Source: Vreelandella sulfidaeris (GTDB taxonomy: Bacteria; Pseudomonadota; Gammaproteobacteria; Pseudomonadales; Halomonadaceae). Taken from it: a stretch of DNA of 64,000 nt. The stretch spans positions 124,001-188,000 of the forward strand of contig AP019515.1 of assembly GCA_007182875.1 (NCBI GenBank), in the 5' to 3' direction. A program made the translations under genes and the position numbers. A model generated the notes under the pieces. The model had not been told where the DNA came from. It ran no database searches and saw only the letters and a list, made by a program, of their open reading frames with translations. Positions 1 to 9,516 of the stretch are shown piece after piece; the first letter of the stretch is position 1; each line of letters starts with the position of its first letter.

Positions 1-285
1 GGGGAAAAATCCGTTCCGAGCTCGGTTCCAATACGGAAATTATCGGTATATATTAAAACTAGAATGGCTAAGCAGGCATGACGACCTCCGGATTCGCTGT
101 GCCTGCTTTTATAGAATTCGCTATTGCTCAGTTGAAAGATATAAAAATAACAGAGGGTGGGGAGGTAGGGCAGCAATTATACCATGCCGCTGTCCAGCTC
201 TTACCCCAATATGAACTCTTCGCCTGTCGATACCTCTCATTGGGTCCGCCGTCGTCAGGATAATCAAGCGTACAAGGAGGTACTA
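1..285. other. Upstream region of the first copAB operon, no convincing gene
   Basis: No recognisable gene. A purine-rich ribosome binding site (AAGGAGG) lies just before the ATG at 286. The TTCAG-N6-TTCAG promoter element found before the second copA set is absent here, so this first set is probably controlled differently. The short reading frames through this stretch have no recognisable protein features. Confidence 0.4.
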
Positions 286-2171
286 ATGAAAGATCAAAGC
301 CGTTTTAGCGAGCTAAGTTCGATGTCGCGTCGTAGGTTCCTCGTCACAACAGGCTCATCAACACTAGCCAGTTACCTGATGCTCAACCGCCCAGCGTGGG
401 CGTTGAATGCCGATGTTGCTCGTTCTGGAAACTTTGGTGAACTGGATGCGACTGCAGAGGAAGGAATCGATCTCTATCTCGAAAACCAGGATCTGCTAAT
501 CGGTGGCCGCGTTGGCAGGGGATTACCATTAATGGCTCTATCCCCGGACCGGTCATCCGCATGACAGAAGGCAAGGATGCGCTGATACGCGTCCATAACC
601 GCCTGCCTGAATCGAGTTCAATTCACTGGCATGGCATTCTTTACCATTCGACATGGATGGTGTGCCAGGTATTAGCTTTGCCGGTATTCCCGCAGGCGAG
701 ACCTTCACTTATCGCTTTCCGGTCCGACAGAACGGTACCTACTGGTATCACAGTCATTCCGGCTTTCAGGAGCAACTCGGTCACTACGGTCAATTAATCG
801 TCGACCCCGCCCAAACAGACCCGGTTGATTACGACGTTGAGCATACGGTTGTCCTGTCGGACTGGACATTTGAAGACCCTCATAATGTGTTCCGTAATCT
901 CAAAACCATAGAGGGCTATTACAATTTCCAGCGGCCGACCCTGGCAAATATCGATGACCAGATGCAGGCAACGGGCATGGCGCTGGGTGAGGTCATTGGC
1001 AAACGACTGTCCTGGCAAGGGATGCGGATGGACCCTACCGATATTGCCGACGTCACAGGTGCCACCTACACCTTCCTCATGAATGGCAAGTCGGCTGACG
1101 AGAACCCGGTGTTCCTTGCCGAACCCGGCCAGAAGGTTAGGCTGCGTATCGTCAATGCCTCGTCCCAGACCTACTATGATGTTCGCATTCCAGGCCTGCC
1201 GATGACCGTTGTTCAGGCTGATGGTCAAGATATCAAACCGGTCGAAACAGATGAGTTTCGCATCGCCGTAGCCGAGACCTACGATGTGATTATTACCTTG
1301 CCTGACGACCAGGCTTACACGCTCTTTGCAGAAACCATGGATCGCAGCGGCTATGCCCGCGGAACCCTGGCTTCACGGGTCGGCATGTCTGCAGCCATTC
1401 CCGAGCCCCGACGCAGGCCCATGCTTAACATGGCCGACATGGGCATGATGATGAAGGGTGGCATGGAAGGCATGGAAGGCATGGAAGGCATGGAAGGCAT
1501 GGAAGGCATGGAAGGCATGGAAGGCATGGAGGGATGAACCATGGTGCACTGACAGCATGGTGATGCCGATGGGTCGGCATGCTGCCAATGGGTTACCGAC
1601 CGAAAATTTGGTAGAACGCGTCAAACACGGCCCATCCGGTCATGGCCCGGCCAGTATCACCATGGCTCAGTCCGCCTACCGACGTCTGGACTATCCTGGG
1701 GCAGGCCTTGGGATGATGGCTGGCGGGTGCTGACGTATAGTCAGCTGCGGGCTCTGGAACGCCCCCGCTTAGGCGCCCACCGACCCGGAGTTCTACCTGC
1801 ACCTGACGGGCAACATGCACCAATTCATCTGGGGCTTCGACGGCAAGAAATGGTCCGAGTCGGACATGATCCGATTCGAGTATGGTGAGCGTCTGCGCAT
1901 AAATATGATCAACGACACCATGATGAGTCACCCAATCCACCTGCACGGCATGTGGATGGACCTATATGCAGGAGGCGACCTCGACACCAATCCGCGCAAG
2001 CACACGGTAAATGTTCAGCCGGCTGAACTGCTGACCGTAGACATTACCGCTGACGCACCAGGACAGTGGGCCTTCCACTGTCACTTGCTTTATCACATGG
2101 AGGCAGGCATGTTTCGTACAGTCGCTGTTGTCCGTTCCTTGGAAGGAGGATCGATCAATGCTGATGCATAG
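286..2171 (+). pseudogene. copA: Multicopper oxidase CopA (PcoA type), first copy, frameshifted
   Basis: Periplasmic copper oxidase of the CopA/PcoA family, which oxidises or sequesters Cu(I). The start at 286 follows an AAGGAGG site and begins a twin-arginine signal (SMSRRRFLVTTG). Copper ligands are visible in order: HWHG at about 624, YWYHSHSG near 740, HPIHLHGMW near 1930 and HCHLLYHMEAGMF near 2078. A Met-rich stretch of eight MEG triplets precedes the C-terminal cupredoxin domain. The reading frame breaks around 520-650 and between 1537 and 1815, so the protein is not continuous as sequenced. copB follows with overlap. A second CopA lies at 38242-40088. Family assignment is secure; whether the breaks are real is not. 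Confidence 0.85.
1463..1534 (+). repeat. 9-bp tandem repeat encoding (Met-Glu-Gly)x8
   Basis: Eight consecutive copies of ATGGAAGGC (the last ends GAGGGA) code for the Met-rich linker of the first CopA. Met-rich linkers in this family bind Cu(I). Such a near-perfect minisatellite can change copy number by slippage; the second CopA instead has degenerate MDHS/MSGM-type repeats. Confidence 0.85.
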
Positions 2172-3069
2172 CACTCGCCTCTTAACGGCGATGGCCGTCG
2201 CTGCTCTACTTTCCGCCCTGCGATGGGACAGAATAAGTCCGGCATGGGAAATATGCCGAACACCTCGGATCTTCCAGTCCATCAGGAATCCGCGAAGTAC
2301 CACCAAGGCTCAACGCCTGATCTTGAAGTTCCGCCGCTCCCTGAAGGCATGACGCTGGATGAGGTGTTCAACTATGCGGAAAGCGACCCACCCTCGCACT
2401 TCCCCGACCCGGTACCCGACGACCAATTGTTTGGGTTCGTGCGCTTCGACCAGTTTGAGTACCGTGTTACGGATGATGATGCCCCGGTAACTTAGGCTGG
2501 GAAGCTGATGCCTGGTTCGGTGGTGATATCAACCTATTCTGGTGGAAGACTGAGGGGAGGCGATTTTCGATGGCGCCAACGAAGGGGAAAGCGAGAACGA
2601 TTTCCTTTATTCGCGGCTTATTACACCTTTCTGGAGCGTTCAGACCGGTGTCCAGTACGCTAACGAATGGACCCCGATGATTACGAGGATCGCTGGTCGT
2701 ATGTGCTCGCGCTGCAAGGTTTGGCCCCTTATCAGCTCGAACTCGATAGTTCGCTGTATGTTTCCGAGGACGAGGATCTGACGTTAGAATTCGAAGGAGA
2801 GTACGACCTCCGTATCACCCAGCGTCTGGTGCTTCAGCCCCGTGCGGCAATGAGCTTTGCGGCTCAGGACATTCCTGAACGGAATCTCGGGTCTGGCATG
2901 ACCAATGCCGACTTGGACCTGCGCCTGCGCTATGAAATCAAGCGGGAATTTGCCCTATATAGGCGTACGCTACCAGTCCTTCGTTGGCGAAACTGAAGAC
3001 ATCATGGCTGCAGCCGGCGAGAAGACCGAACAGTGGCTACTTATGACCGGGGTGCGCTTTGCGTTTTGA
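2158..3069 (+). pseudogene. copB: Copper resistance outer-membrane protein CopB, first copy, frameshifted
   Basis: CopB/PcoB beta-barrel protein of the outer membrane, partner of CopA. The start at 2158 overlaps the end of copA. An N-terminal signal (LLTAMAVAALLS) is followed by a short linker with MGQNKSGMGNMP, then the barrel with YDLRITQRLVLQPRAAMSF and the terminal strand ending in VRFAF at 3069. A C-terminal Phe is typical of barrel proteins. The frame is interrupted near 2220, 2495, 2600 and 2960. The second copy at 37468-38232 matches in architecture (YDLRLTQRLYLQPRTE). Confidence 0.8.
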
Positions 3070-3268
3070 TTCTAGAAACAGCAGCTCGGGAAGGCTTTCA
3101 TCCTGAACATTCAACTATGCAAGGCGATGCGCGCCAACTCTGGCGATCCATTCGGGCTATTCTGGCACTGCCCGGCGATAAGCCAACCCGCTGCGTCTTG
3201 CAAAAGCCGACAGGCTATTGAGGTGAATCTCTAGTTGACCGTTCGCGAGCTATTGAAAGGATGTTTGA

Positions 3269-3890
3269 ATGGCGAAAAATAATATTCCGTGTCATGTCGG
3301 TTTCATTCCTGATGGAAACCGTCGCTGGGCCCTGGATCATGACCTGCCCAAAGAAGCCGGATATGCTCATGGTATCGACCCGGATTGCTGCTGTACGAGA
3401 AATGTAAAGAATGCGGGATTCAGGAAACAACAATCTTCTGTTTTACCCAGGACAACACCAAACGGCCTTCCATTCAGAAAAAGCATTCAGCGAGGCCACC
3501 GTTACATTCGCTTTAGAGATCGTACGCCGTGGAGCCGCGCTTCTTGTTGTCGGCGATGAGACCTCGGCACAATTCCCCGAGGAATTAAAGAATTCCGGCA
3601 GCGCCAAGGTGCTGGAATGAAAGTGAATTTACTCGTCAACTATGGTTGGGAATGGGATCTAGCCGGCCTTAAAACGGTGGCCTGCGTTCAGATGAAGTTT
3701 CACGTCTGGATTTAATAGTGGGGAGGGATCGCGCTTAAGCGGTTTTCTCCCGGTGCAATCAGTTTATGCGGATTTCTATGTCAGGGAGGAATATTGGCCA
3801 GACTTTGCACCGCACCATTTTGAGGACGCACTCGCTTGGTTTAAAACCAGGACCAGACACTCGGTGGGTAATGGCTTCAACGGCCTGTGA
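3269..3890 (+). pseudogene. Cis-prenyltransferase (undecaprenyl diphosphate synthase family), frameshifted
   Basis: Members condense isopentenyl diphosphate onto an allylic primer. The N-terminus HVGFIPDGNRRWA matches the catalytic HxxxxxDGNxRW loop. Further on, IVRRGAALLVVGD, KVNLLVNYGWEWDL (like the NYG motif) and, near the end, SGFLPVQSVYADFY followed by EYWPDF match the C-terminal family pattern (SxFLxWQxxYxExxF...WPDF). Conserved blocks fall in different frames, so there are at least three breaks. The start follows GAAAGG at 3254. Its position behind copAB is unusual: it may be an accessory paralogue, not the housekeeping uppS. Substrate unknown. Confidence 0.65.
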
Positions 3891-4299
3891 GAAAAACTTA
3901 CGAGCGCCGAGTCTATATGAAGACTTTGTGCAGGATAGCTAGGATCTCGCCGTCAAGAATGAGGAGTACGTCGCGTACTCTACACGGAAAACACCGTCAG
4001 CTAGTTGTCATTCCGCAGCGCCGGGCAGACCATCGACCTGGATCCGATCATGGCGGAGCTAAGTGGCATCGAACTGCATTCTTATGGTCGACAGCTGTGG
4101 CGCACGAGCTGGTTGGGGCCAACAAACGTGGCTTTTCTGGACGGATGCGAACGCAAGAAACTAATAGGACACTCACTCGAACAGAACTCAACAATGATTT
4201 TTCTGCCAATACAGTGCAGCCTGGGCAGTAGTACTAGAATAGACATGAAACAGCAGGGTGTGCCCGTTCCCTCAAAACGGTTGTGCATGTGAACTGCTA
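3891..4299. other. Unassigned stretch with broken coding signal
   Basis: Between the prenyltransferase and the EgtD-like fragment, short + strand reading pieces (for example around 4005-4200, containing ELSGIELHSYGRQLW) look protein-like but match no family I recognise. They may be the 5' part of the EgtD-like gene that follows, heavily degraded, or a separate gene. No clear start, terminator or RNA structure was seen. Confidence 0.3.
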
Positions 4300-4570
4300 A
4301 AATAGATCCCGCGAATTTTTCCCACCAGGCGTTCTTCAACGAAGAGTATTCCCGTATCGAGATGCATCTGGTCAGTCAGTAGTCTCAAGTCGCCACTATT
4401 GAAGGGGAGCGCTTCAGTTTTCTGGAAGGGGAGACGGTTCACACTGAAAACTCGTATAAATACACGGTCGAGGGTTTCAGGCGTTGGCTGGTCGTGCGGG
4501 ATTTGAGGCGCTCTCGTCCTGGACCGATGCGAATAGCTTGTTTAGCGTCCACTACCTGACGCGTGCCTAG
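4300..4570 (+). pseudogene. C-terminal fragment of an EgtD-like histidine N-methyltransferase domain
   Basis: In frame from about 4300 the sequence reads DPANFSHQAFFNEEYSRIEM, then (after a stop and shift) GERFSFLEG, HTENSYKYTVEGF, and after a second shift AGFEALSSWTDANSLFSVHY ending TRA. This is the C-terminal signature of EgtD-type S-adenosylmethionine-dependent methyltransferases (FFNxExSRIEMHL ... HTENSYKY ... LFSVHxL). The N-terminal methyltransferase core is not recognisable upstream, so this is a remnant or severely frameshifted gene. Members act on the histidine alpha-amino group in ergothioneine synthesis; any role here is inference. Confidence 0.6.
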
Positions 4571-4619
4571 GGGACACTGATAGCGCGGCTACTACAACTC
4601 CGCATCAAGCGCTGATAGG

Positions 4620-4915
4620 GAAGTCCGAGGACAGGCCAATCCGCTAGCACACATAAGGGTCACGCCAGCTCGCGGAGTCACTGGTAGAAACGCGGCGCGC
4701 TGAGCCACAAGCGGCCACTAACGAAGAGACACCTACGGCGACGTCGGTGGCAACTCCACCAGCTACGAAAGGTGCGGCGTTCCCGAAAATGAGAGGAGCT
4801 GGAAGCCGCCTTTACGGGCAACCATGGCTGGTTCTTCCGCAACCGAAATGACCAGGAGGTGACTGTTACACTGCGTATCGATGGCAATTACGGCGAGCTT
4901 AAATGTATGATGTAA
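4620..4915 (+). pseudogene. C-terminal remnant resembling metal-operon transmembrane anchor protein
   Basis: The stretch begins with an Ala/Thr/Pro-rich segment (about 4680-4780, ETPTATSVATPPA) and, after a frame change, ends with GNHGWFFRNRNDQEVTVTLR and a Gly/Tyr-containing tail at 4915. From memory, small envelope 'anchor' proteins in metal resistance operons end in a similar HGWxxxNR...VTVTLR strand. No membrane segment is preserved in the window, so only the C-terminal part remains recognisable. Moderate confidence. Confidence 0.4.
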
Positions 4916-5028
4916 GCTGCTAGAAAAGCAACGCCCCACCGTAAAAATGCATGACAGGGGCTTTGGTTAGCTGGCGTGACAAAGGATGAATTGTAAATAT
5001 GAAGAGAACAACAGCCTCATATGTGCCA

Positions 5029-5499
5029 TTATTCGGGCGTTGCTACAGATGACTCAGGGAATGGAGCTTGCTCGCTTTCGTCTGCTTGGTGACGCCTTTG
5101 CTCTTGTGTCCATAAGGTCTTGAGATAATTCACCACATCGCGTATCTCGCTGGGAGCCAAAACTTCCTGGTACGCTGGCATCGTTAGTCTATCGGTTTTA
5201 TTCCAGGGTCGCGCCAACCTTCGGCTACGATTCGATAAAGCATCGCATTCGAGTGTTTCCAAGTATGTCCCTCTGGCCCATGTGGTGGGGCGGGTAATTC
5301 TCCCGGAATTTTGCTGCTGCCAATTGGGCATGCCTTCGCCTTGTGTACCGTGGCAACTGGCACAGTATTGTCGGTAAACTTTTTCCGTCATCCAACTGAG
5401 GCGTATCGTTTGAAGAAGGGCGGCCCTCAGCCATAGCGTGCCCCACACCAACAACACTTAACGTCAGCCATGAGGCAATGAAAACCAGCGCTTACGCAT
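5029..5499 (-). pseudogene. c-type cytochrome, frameshifted
   Basis: Small periplasmic cytochrome c with one haem site CASCH (YRQYCASCHGTQGEG) and a distal methionine candidate in LTMPAYQEVLAPSEIRDVV, followed by YLKTLW, the usual end of a class I fold. The start MRKRWFS at 5499 leads, after a frame change, into a signal peptide ending GVGHAMAEG. The ATG lies inside the stop region of the upstream BNR gene (stop 5492-5494), suggesting translational coupling. It is the last gene of the minus-strand operon starting at 8847; a role in electron transfer during copper stress is inference. Confidence 0.7.
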
Positions 5500-6356
5500 C
5501 GGGATAAGTCCATGATTGGCCTTCGTCTTCACTGTGTAGAAGCTTCCCTTTCTGGTTTAAACCATAGAGCGTGCCTTTGGGGAGAGGGTAAGCGCAACGA
5601 GTACTGTGCCGTCACCAGCTACTGGTTGCCACTCTTGTCCACCCGTTTCGCTACGCCATAGGCCCTGCTGAGTAGCCACATAGACTCGCTTTGGGTTGTC
5701 AAGGCTATATGCCACATCATAGACGCTGCCAGCATCAAGTTCTCCGGTCGGTCTCCAGCCGCAAAAGCAGTCCATCGATAGACGCACCGCATCGTCAGAT
5801 ACCGCGTAAAGCCAGCCGGTCTGCATGCTGCCTTCCATGTCCGAGTGAACGAGTCGGTTAACCTTTGTGAAGGGCCGCTGTCCATTTTCTTCCAGGTGTT
5901 GCCAGCATCCTCGCTTTGGTAGATGCCGTTTTCGGCAATCACCGCATAAAGTGTTTCGTCCTGGCGGCGATGCACGGTTAGCGCAGTCACCCGGCTAGGT
6001 AGGTTAGCGCTGAGCTCTTGCCAGGTTTCTCCATTGTCGGTGCTACGCTGCACCCCAATTGAGGTGCCTGCAATATAGAGCGTTTGCGAGTCAGTATAGG
6101 GAACCGATACCGCTAGCAACTGGCCTTCAGTCACGTCTTCGGGCAAGGGAATCGCATTCCAAGCCATGCCTTCGTCGGTACGCTGAAATAGCTGGTTGGC
6201 CTCAATCTTAAACAGGCGTTTGCCTGTTACGTCATAATGCAATGAAAGCAACCCTTCTTCGGTTGCCAAGGCCGTACTGGTGCTGCCAAGGCTGACTGCG
6301 ACCAAACCTGCCAGCAAGAAGACACGTAAAACGACTCTTGATGTTGTACATTTCAA
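5492..6356 (-). pseudogene. BNR/YCF48-like repeat protein (secreted beta-propeller), frameshifted
   Basis: Signal peptide at the start (LAGLVAVSLGSTSTALA), then repeats of the BNR type: QRSTDNGETWQEL, YQSEDAGNTWKKM, WRSETGGQEWQPV and at the very end HSEDEGQSWTYPDA. The S/D-x-G-x-T/S-W pattern is diagnostic of sialidase/photosystem-stability type propellers. One frame change lies near 5830-5880 and a second near 5570. The stop at 5492 overlaps the start of the cytochrome gene by 8 nt. In such operons these proteins are exported; function unknown. Confidence 0.7.
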
Positions 6357-6374
6357 TATTTCCTTAAATAACCA

Positions 6375-7113
6375 TTAACCGATAACACCGAGGGCAGGGA
6401 AAGTGCGCAATAACCAATATGACAGCTCGGATAGTTTGCCAGTGATCATTAAGCTACCCATCAGAATCATGATCAATCCAGCCGCGATATGTATAAAGCG
6501 CCCCAGCGGCGCAAGAACTGCTGGTGCTTTATGAAGCGATCAAGTGAAAGGGCACTTAGCATGAAGGGCACGCCCAGACCCAAAGAATAAACGCCGAGCA
6601 ACGCCATCCCGCTCCAGGCGTTGGCCGTGGAGGCGCTGACGGTAAGAATGGCACCCAGAATTGGGCCAATGCAGGGGTCCAGCCAAATGCAAACGCTAAA
6701 CCAAGTAAGTAAGCTGCACTGCGGGTTCCACCGACGTCCTTCAGTCGACCCATAAACCGCCATTCTTGATGAAACCAGCGCCATGGCATGAGCCCGGTCA
6801 TGAAGGCGCCAAACAGGACGACGATAAGGCCACCGACTAGGTTTGCTTCTTGGCGATACACCAGCAGCAGACGACCAATGGCAGTGGAGCTGGCTCCCAG
6901 CAACAAAAACGGTTGAAAACCGAGCACGAACCATATCGACTGGGTTAACACCCGCAGACGTTCTCGTCTATCCGCTTCCTGTAATTGTCCGAGCGAGCGG
7001 CCGGTCATGAAAGAAAGATAGCCAGGCACAAGTGGCAAAACACAGGGCGAAATGAACGAGATCAGGCCTGCCAGAAAGGCAGTGACCAGTCCTATATTGG
7101 CTACTTCAAGCAT
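6375..7113 (-). pseudogene. CcdA-like cytochrome c biogenesis / thiol transport membrane protein, frameshifted
   Basis: Inner-membrane protein of the CcdA/DsbD-beta family, which moves reducing equivalents from cytoplasmic thioredoxin to periplasmic acceptors. Begins MLEVANIGLVTAFLAGLIS followed by the reactive motif FISPCVLPLVPGYLSF, and the second Cys-Pro block is WxPCIGPILGAILTVSAS in another frame near 6660. It ends GSLMITGKLSELSYWLLRTF near 6400. Two active cysteines are present. Frame breaks near 6490 and 6680. The partner TlpA-like thioredoxin is encoded just upstream in the same operon. Confidence 0.75.
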
Positions 7114-7129
7114 TACCCTTTACCCATGG

Positions 7130-7511
7130 CTAGGCTTGGAATTTAGATGAGGACTGCTTGATTGACTCGCTTTGATCGACTAGTTGGCGAGTGGTAGGCG
7201 CTGTTCCGGCATTCACTTCTGAAGCGTCTTCTACCCGAGCCTGAACATTGGTAGCGTCGCTTTGCTCGGTCGCTTCACCTTTTTGTCTTTGCACTTCATC
7301 ATGCATAGGCCTAATCCGCACATAATGAGACATGGCAATAGGCTCAATAGAATAGGCGCAATGCCTAGCAAAACCAGATTATCCCAGCCAAAAGCAAGGC
7401 CGCCAGCCACTGCCACGCTACCCAGCAACATCAGGCCGCGTGACCCTGTCAAAAGCCATTTAGCCCCGATTTTTGTTTGCCCTGTTGGGTTTTGTCGTCA
7501 CAACAACTCAT
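7130..7511 (-). pseudogene. Small cysteine-containing inner-membrane protein, frameshifted
   Basis: Starts MSCCDDKTQQGKQKS at 7511, then two hydrophobic segments (LMLLGSVAVAGGLAFGW and LVLLGIAPILLSLLPC) with a cysteine cluster LIMCGLGLCMMKCKDKK, then a polar tail ending SSSKFQA at 7130. A 1-nt shift after the N-terminus and another after MKCKDKK split it. The CC and CxxxxCxxxC pattern suggests metal or thiol chemistry. I do not recognise the family. It sits between TlpA and CcdA in the redox operon. Confidence 0.5.
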
Positions 7512-7523
7512 GGTGCTACCTCA

Positions 7524-8063
7524 TTATCTGGTTGCAATCATTTCGGCAAGAAAGTCGATCATGTCTTGAGTATTCCACTCGGCTTCCCCACGAGGCGCCC
7601 AATTTCTTTGCCTTGGCGGTCAAGTAGAAGCGTCGTGGGAATACCTACGGCCCCAAGATCTGCGCTAGCCATTCCGGTTTTATCTATATAGGGAGCCAGA
7701 TGTTCAATGCCTATCTCTTGATAGAATTCATTAACAATCTCGACCCCTTACGGTCGATCGATAAGGCGACCACCTCAAAATCATCGCTGCCAAGCTCATC
7801 TTGTAGGGCATCTAAAGTGGGCATTTCCTCTCGGCAAGGCCCGCACCATGTTGCCAGATGTTGAGTAGAATCAGCTTTCCTTCAAAGTCAGCCAACGTGA
7901 AGGGTACCGTCGCTATCCTCGAAGCTGATTTGTGCCACATCGTTGGGGTAGCCCAGAAGAAACCCTGTGGCCCTGAACTTTCTGACGGGGCGGCCATGGC
8001 AAGGGATGTGGCAGTCATCAGAAATACAGCTACGAAATGTCCTGTCAGGATGGGGTGTTTCAT
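7524..8063 (-). pseudogene. TlpA/ResA-like periplasmic thioredoxin, frameshifted
   Basis: Signal peptide MKHPILTGHFVAVFLMTATS then the thioredoxin fold: FEGKLILLNIW, and in the next frame TWCGPCREEMPTL with the CxxC site WCGPC, then DFEVVALSID and GIPTTLLLDRQGKEIGRLVG containing the cis-Pro loop. Ends MIATR at 7524. Reduces disulfides in the periplasm, probably fed by the CcdA protein downstream. Starts 8 nt after the DUF411 stop. Frame breaks near 7845, 7745 and 7700. Confidence 0.75.
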
Positions 8064-8070
8064 CGCCGCA

Positions 8071-8514
8071 CTATCCTTTAGTGAGTCGCGTAAATGTCGG
8101 GGTCTCAGTCGATTGCGAGGCGATGGCATAGACTTCCAACGGGCCACGCTTTTCTCCCGACATGCCCGGTGAGCCAAGCGGCATTCCCGCACACTCAGCC
8201 CTATGATAGAGGGCTTTTCATCAAGCACTTGTCACGCTCTCAACAGGCACATGCCCTTCGAAGAGATAGTCCCCTACGACCGTGGTATGGCAGCCATGCA
8301 GTTCTTCAGGGACGTTATACTCGGCTTTCATTTTAACAAGATCATGGGTGTCGATCGTCTCCACGTCGAAGCCGTTTTGTTCCAAATACTTGGCATATTC
8401 GGCACAACACCCGCAATTGGGATTTTTGTAGAGAGTCGCTGATATATCAGCCGCCAATCCCGATACGGGAAAAGCCAGCAAAGACGTAACGGCAAGCGCT
8501 TTCCAATGTTTCAT
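8071..8514 (-). pseudogene. DUF411 copper-associated periplasmic protein, C-terminal frameshift
   Basis: Signal peptide MKHWKALAVTSLLAFPVSGL, then LYKNPNCGCCAEYAKYLEQN with the C-x-CC motif of DUF411 (PF04214), HGCHTTVVGDYLFEGHVP, and in a second frame the PGMPLGSPGMSGEKRGPLEV segment, the usual Met/Pro-rich end. Members sit in copper resistance operons and are thought to bind Cu. A second DUF411 protein is at 46843. The shift is near 8220. Confidence 0.8.
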
Positions 8515-8571
8515 ATGTTGTGTGTCCGGTTAGATATCAGAGGAAGGTCCAAGCGACGCTATCCGCATGAT

Positions 8572-8598
8572 GAAAAGGTTGCTTGCGTACAAGCAACC
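8572..8598 (-). terminator. Intra-operon hairpin terminator/attenuator
   Basis: Read on the minus strand, GGTTGCTTG and CAAGCAACC form a perfect 9-bp stem with a 4-nt loop, followed by TTTT. It lies between the Met/His-rich small gene and the DUF411 gene, so the first gene may be expressed at a higher level than the rest. Confidence 0.65.
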
Positions 8599-8612
8599 CT
8601 ATCCGAGCCGCT

Positions 8613-8847
8613 TTAAGCGTCGTCGTTCTCATGCTGCATGTTTTCCATCATGGCGTTACATTTTTCCATCATGGACTTCATATCGCCCATCATGTCGTGC
8701 ATACCCCTGCTTGCATCATATTGCTATGCATGGCGTTGCCCTCCATCGGCTTCTGTTGATTCTCTTCTTGGGCAAGAAGCGAGCTAGCTCGAAGCTGCTG
8801 GCAGCAACAATGGCAGTAAACAGGATCGCAGTATTACGTTTACGCAT
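8613..8847 (-). pseudogene. Small Met/His-rich secreted protein, frameshifted
   Basis: First gene of the minus-strand operon. Starts MRKRNTAILFTAIVAASSFE (signal peptide), then EENQQKPMEGNAMHSNMMQA and after a shift MHDMMGDMKSMMEKCNAMME, ending HENDDA at 8613. Length about 78 residues. The density of Met, His and one Cys suggests Cu(I) binding in the periplasm. No named family. Preceded by a MerR-type promoter at 8937-8967. Confidence 0.6.
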
Positions 8848-8936
8848 GACACTCTCCTCTGTGTGTGAGTCACTCTGCCAAACGCGCTGGTGGTAGGACT
8901 TGATTACGGTTTTATCCTGTGGCAGAAGTGCTTTTT

Positions 8937-8967
8937 AAGATATCCTTAAAGCAGACTTTAAGGTCAA
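8937..8967 (-). promoter_or_regulatory. MerR-type promoter/operator for the redox operon
   Basis: On the minus strand TTGACC (8962-8967) and TATCTT (8937-8942) are separated by 19 nt, the long spacing typical of MerR-activated promoters. The spacer holds a perfect inverted repeat with arms CCTTAAAG and CTTTAAGG at 8944-8963 (4-nt centre). The MerR gene at 9091 is divergent and is the likely regulator. Confidence 0.75.
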
Positions 8968-9090
8968 GGCCTCATTTTAAATTTCGTTATACAACCTAAA
9001 TGTTTGTCATGAGCGCTCAGCTGAAGACTTGACCTTTGGGCAGCCTAACGGTTGTAAGCTGGCTACGAATAAACGAATGAGGATAAGCCA

Positions 9091-9516
9091 ATGCGAGTCT
9101 CAGAGCTGGCTCAGACGGGAGGAGTAACGGCAGAAACGGTACGCCACTATACAAGGGAAGGGTTATTGCAACCGCACCGCGACCCGCGCAACGGTTATCA
9201 ACTCTACGATGCAGAGTCCTTGGGGCGCCTACGTTTTATCGATTGCCTGCGTTCGCTGGGTGTTAGTCTTCCAGAGATCAAGCAAATATTATCTTGGGCG
9301 GATCAAGGCACTGCAGAGTTTATTGAACCAGTACCACTCGCCACTCAAAGGGGACGTCTTTACTTGCGGGCTCAAGAGTTCCAGGTGATAGCGCGCTGGA
9401 TAGATAATATGAATCAAGACAAGATGACTGAAAGTTTCAGCCTGAAGGAGCTCATCGAATCGCTTGGATCTAGAAAATCAGACGTCGAGATTAATGATAA
9501 GCGAGGTCATCATTAA
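9091..9516 (+). CDS. MerR-family transcriptional regulator
   Basis: Intact 141-residue frame starting MRVSELAQTGGVTAETVRHY, the N-terminal winged helix of MerR proteins (helix-turn-helix, then YTREGLLQPHRDPRNGYQLY). Only one cysteine is seen (residue ~56) and the usual metal-binding Cys pair in the C-terminal loop is absent. The C-terminal half (after LSWADQGTAE) is unlike typical members, so either it senses something else or an uncorrected double shift changed the frame. Its stop overlaps the convergent TauE/SafE gene by 4 nt. Confidence 0.8.
   Translation: MRVSELAQTGGVTAETVRHYTREGLLQPHRDPRNGYQLYDAESLGRLRFIDCLRSLGVSLPEIKQILSWADQGTAEFIEPVPLATQRGRLYLRAQEFQVIARWIDNMNQDKMTESFSLKELIESLGSRKSDVEINDKRGHH

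Noticed and set aside
794-1228. Minus-strand frame of 144 residues opposite copA
   Set aside because: Overlaps the conserved multicopper oxidase coding region and shows no motif.
1351-1624. Antisense reading frames rich in PSM or HAF repeats opposite the CopA Met-rich repeat
   Set aside because: They are the reverse reading of the 9-bp minisatellite and have no start context or family match.
9031-9090. Possible MerR-type promoter of the MerR gene itself (TTGACC at about 9029 with TAAGCT 20 nt on)
   Set aside because: The spacing fits but no clear dyad is present between the boxes, so it was not listed as a site.
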